Source: Aquaticitalea lipolytica | GTDB lineage: Bacteria > Bacteroidota > Bacteroidia > Flavobacteriales > Flavobacteriaceae | Direction of reading: 5' to 3' | NCBI RefSeq assembly: GCF_014641635.1 | Contig: NZ_BMIC01000007.1 | Coordinates: 62,001-126,000, forward strand | DNA length: 64,000 nucleotides | Shown: one piece after another, positions 61,578 to 64,000 of the stretch | Position numbering within the stretch: the stretch's first letter is position 1 | How the letters are laid out: each line of letters starts with the position of its first letter | Made by a program: the position numbers and the translations under genes | The notes under the pieces: model-generated | The model's database searches: none | What the model was told of the DNA's origin: nothing | The model's input: the letters and a program-made list of their open reading frames with translations, nothing else

Positions 61578-61655
61578 AAATTCGTTTATTTTTCTGACAT
61601 AATCAAACTAGCCTTCTTCATTAAAAAACACTTTGTAGTAGTGCATTTTTTTTAC
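61578..61655. repeat. Direct repeat copy B, intact 3' end of the nucleoid-associated protein gene
   Basis: Contains the last codons and stop (61608-61610) of the NdpA-like gene plus about 30 bp of downstream sequence. Matches copy A 1,036 bp away in the same orientation. Confidence 0.8.
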
Positions 61656-62657
61656 ATCATCATAACCACGTTCTAAATATTCGGCTGAAGCATCTGGTGC
61701 ATCAACATCGAGTTTTATTTGTATGTTGGTATCGAGTTTTATTTCTGTTTTAAGCTTTTGTTTTTGCTTTTTTAGTACAATTTCAGAGACATCAAATTGG
61801 TTTCTAATAAGCACAGCTTTTTCTGTTTCGAAGTCTTTTTTATAATCGTCAAATAGTGTTTTAAACTTGTCGTCTTCAAATACATCGTCTTTAAAATTCT
61901 CCACATTTATAACTTCATTTTCTTTAAAAAAATCGATAGTTTTTGCTAAAAACGAGCTTTGTTCTTGTCCTCCATAACTTGGTTTTAAAATGTCAGTGCT
62001 AAAGTCTTTACAAAGCTCAATATAGTTTTTGGTATGTTGGTTATAATCATCAGGATACTTAATGTTTAAAAACTGTTTTATCCAGTATTGTGTATCGTAA
62101 GAATTATGATCAACACTTAACACAATATTACCTTCGGTATCTGCAGTATTTAAAATTAAACAACCTTTATCAACCTTTTTAGTTGGGATACCTTTTTGAG
62201 TAATAATATCATAGCTTTTGCCTTCAAGATAGGTTTGAAAAAATTCATTTTTGTTTTCAATCTTAAAAATACCTACTGCATCAACAAACATATCTTCATA
62301 TTGTATGTCATTAAAGTAGCATATTAAAACATCGCCAGTTTTTATTTGCGCCGAATTACTTTGCTCAAAAAGATGTGTCACAATATGTTTAGAAACCTCA
62401 ATAAAGTTGCTACTATCAGCAAATAATTGTGATGCATAGCTGTTTATTTCGTTAAGACTAATATTGCTATGATGGTTAAAACGATAGCTCTCAACAACGC
62501 TGCCAAATGGTCTTAAAAGGTATGGAAGCATTAAATCATAACTTACTTCATCAAAGTCTATTTCTTGTTCTGAAAAAGCATTTTTTGTGCTGTTAAATTT
62601 GTTTCCTACTTTGTGAAGAATACATTTATTAATTGAGGCTTTTGTACGTTTTATCAT
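61608..62657 (-). CDS. Nucleoid-associated protein NdpA-like (PF04245 type)
   Basis: 349 aa, no signal peptide. Matches the pattern of NdpA/YejK nucleoid-associated proteins: N-terminal segment INKCILHKVGNKFNS, TGDVLICYFNDIQYEDMFVDAVGIFKIE, LILNTADTEGNIVLSVD and WIKQFLNIKYPDD. These bind DNA in vitro; a precise role is unclear. Its 3' end is duplicated downstream behind the hydrolase gene. Confidence 0.85.
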   Translation of the reverse strand: MIKRTKASINKCILHKVGNKFNSTKNAFSEQEIDFDEVSYDLMLPYLLRPFGSVVESYRFNHHSNISLNEINSYASQLFADSSNFIEVSKHIVTHLFEQSNSAQIKTGDVLICYFNDIQYEDMFVDAVGIFKIENKNEFFQTYLEGKSYDIITQKGIPTKKVDKGCLILNTADTEGNIVLSVDHNSYDTQYWIKQFLNIKYPDDYNQHTKNYIELCKDFSTDILKPSYGGQEQSSFLAKTIDFFKENEVINVENFKDDVFEDDKFKTLFDDYKKDFETEKAVLIRNQFDVSEIVLKKQKQKLKTEIKLDTNIQIKLDVDAPDASAEYLERGYDDVKKMHYYKVFFNEEG

Positions 62658-62718
62658 GATTTTTGTTATGCTTTTTGAAGACTACAATACTACATAAAAT
62701 TGTATGGAATAAAAACAA

Positions 62719-62750
62719 AAAAACACCAAAGATTGTCTTTGGTGTTTTAA
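62719..62750 (-). terminator. Terminator of the gene at 62806
   Basis: AAAACACCAAAGA and TCTTTGGTGTTTT with TTG loop; 13-bp perfect stem, T-rich tail on the minus strand. Confidence 0.8.
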
Positions 62751-62805
62751 AAATATAGTAGGCTAATTCTCATAAATAGAAAATCAAAAATGAATCATAT
62801 AAGTG

Positions 62806-64000
62806 TTAGTTATCACATCGTCTTGCCATAATGTTTTGTGATACTTCAGTAAAAAAATAGTTCATTTTTTCTTTGTTTCCTTCATGCGGATTTTCGGCAT
62901 GCAAATCTTTTATTTCTATCATTTTAGTTTCGGCTTTTTTATAATCTACGATTTTAGTTTCTAAACATCGTTTTTCATTTACTAGCCTTGTGTAATCAGG
63001 ATTATTATTGCTCATCCTTCCTAGTTTTTTGTCTATTTCAATAATACGTTTTTCACACTGTAATTTTTGAACAGTAACCATATCTTTTGGATCTAAACTC
63101 TCTAGCATATATTCGCTGTTTTTTTCAGTAGGCGAACCATCTTCAATGTACTTATTAATAGTGCGTTTTCGTTTGCTTTCCATTTCTTCTTCTAATGCTA
63201 AAATTTCTAAACTTTTATTCGAAATATCAGCTTGTTGGCTAGGAGATTCGCTTATATTTTCACGTTTCTTTCTAAAAACATCTTCAGTGACATCAGACAT
63301 GTATTCGTTATCATTTTGCACTTTGGTTTCATACTTTAAATAGCTATTGCCATTTATTGAAACATTTGTGTTTTCAACACGTTCTAATTCGGCTGTGCCA
63401 TTGTCATTTTCCAATCTTGTAACTAGTTGGGTTTTGTTGTCTGTATAAATATAGCCAAGACCAAATATTCCAACTGTTTTTGGCGTATTAGTAGGAGGTA
63501 AGTTGACATTGTTTTGTTCGGCAACATATACGTTTACAGGTCTGCCAGTGTCTGGAGAGGTTGCAGTATATTCTTTAGATTGAAAATTTTGACTGCTTAC
63601 ATTTAAAGTAGTTCCTGTTTGCGAAAAATTCTGATTAAATTTTTTAACAGACATATTAGTTTGGTCTGCTTCAACCATATTAATAGGCAACCTATTCATA
63701 ACGTATTTTACTCCTTGTATTTCAACAAAATAATAGGTTTTTCCATTGGTTGCAGTGATGCGATACTCTACTTTAAAGTCTTCATCATCAGGTAAAGTAA
63801 TTCCAGCAAAACGCTCTATCATTTCTTTATCCATTCCCATATAACCTTTGTTTGAATTCACTAGAAATTGAGATGTGCTGCTAATTCCTGAATTTGTATT
63901 TGCAGAAAAGGTCATTTTTTTGTCGAATGTTATATTTTCGGATGGATTAAAAGGAATTGGACTTACATCTTGCGTTGATGAGCCTGAAATAACCTGATCG
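62806..64000 (-). CDS. Hypothetical protein with C-terminal coiled coil, 5' truncated by window edge
   Basis: At least 398 aa visible. The first ATG in the window is at 63915, but the same frame stays open to the right edge (for example FNPSENITFDKK just before it), so the start is outside. N-terminal part is beta-rich and polar (VEYRITATNGKTYYFVEIQGVKYV), the region from residue about 240 is a long, charged coiled coil (EILALEEEMESKRKRT, YTRLVNEKRCLETKI). No signal peptide visible in what is present. No family recognised. The next gene downstream (NdpA-like) is separated by its own terminator. Confidence 0.65.
   Translation of the reverse strand, partial: DQVISGSSTQDVSPIPFNPSENITFDKKMTFSANTNSGISSTSQFLVNSNKGYMGMDKEMIERFAGITLPDDEDFKVEYRITATNGKTYYFVEIQGVKYVMNRLPINMVEADQTNMSVKKFNQNFSQTGTTLNVSSQNFQSKEYTATSPDTGRPVNVYVAEQNNVNLPPTNTPKTVGIFGLGYIYTDNKTQLVTRLENDNGTAELERVENTNVSINGNSYLKYETKVQNDNEYMSDVTEDVFRKKRENISESPSQQADISNKSLEILALEEEMESKRKRTINKYIEDGSPTEKNSEYMLESLDPKDMVTVQKLQCEKRIIEIDKKLGRMSNNNPDYTRLVNEKRCLETKIVDYKKAETKMIEIKDLHAENPHEGNKEKMNYFFTEVSQNIMARRCDN

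Noticed and set aside
60542-61655. Insertion sequence or integrative element at the direct repeats
   Set aside because: No transposase, recombinase, terminal inverted repeats or tRNA is present; only a hydrolase gene lies between the repeats.

Overview
The window is low-GC DNA from a member of the Bacteroidota, most likely a marine Flavobacteriaceae species. The evidence is the gldB-gldC gliding pair, a type IX secretion C-terminal sorting domain, repeated TAnnTTTG -7 promoter boxes (the Bacteroidota consensus), frequent TTG starts, a flavobacterial-type DnaG and fused 2-oxo acid dehydrogenase E1 subunits. No rRNA, tRNA, CRISPR array, transposase or integrase was seen. Genes are cut by both window edges (aroA on the left, an unrecognised gene on the right).

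Layout. 1-5.7 kb: housekeeping genes (aroA, queA, rlmN, a secreted T9SS protein, a polyprenyl synthase). 5.7-8.2 kb: an ECF sigma operon with a membrane protein (candidate anti-sigma) and an outer-membrane protein, preceded by a classic ECF-type promoter. 8.2-16.2 kb: dnaG (zinc ligands missing), an atypical response regulator, nadE, gldB-gldC, a MORN protein, a DUF4230 protein and a rhodanese. 16.25-32.3 kb: the dominant feature, a TetR regulator and a 15-gene aerobic phenylacetyl-CoA (paa) operon, paaE-A-B-C-D-G-H-I-J-SDR-Z-F-Y, continuing into E2 and fused E1 genes of a branched-chain-type 2-oxo acid dehydrogenase. A perfect 18-bp inverted repeat lies directly after the -7 box of this operon and is the likely TetR operator. 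Five short hairpin repeats sit in the gaps between paa genes. No phenylacetate-CoA ligase (paaK) is present, so the E1/E2 pair may feed the pathway by making phenylacetyl-CoA from phenylpyruvate.

32.3-43.3 kb: SulP transporter, small membrane protein, DUF4136 lipoprotein, urocanate hydratase fused to an N-terminal Cys-rich domain, a mini HExxH protein, ACC-deaminase-family enzyme, LysM glucosaminidase, hemL, Spy-like proteins and a large helical protein. 43.4-53.9 kb: membrane proteins, DUF2157 and GDYXXLXY proteins, an M49-like peptidase, tandem alpha/beta hydrolases, a large met-zincin lipoprotein and a diheme cytochrome. 54-64 kb: lysS, a thioredoxin/TPR protein with DUF1573, a membrane-tethered LuxR regulator, a 52-aa YqaE/Pmp3 protein, lipB, and an accessory stretch where a hydrolase gene is bracketed by about 76-bp direct repeats, one copy being the 3' end of a nucleoid-associated protein gene.

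Most transcription units end in strong hairpin-plus-T terminators, often shared by convergent genes.
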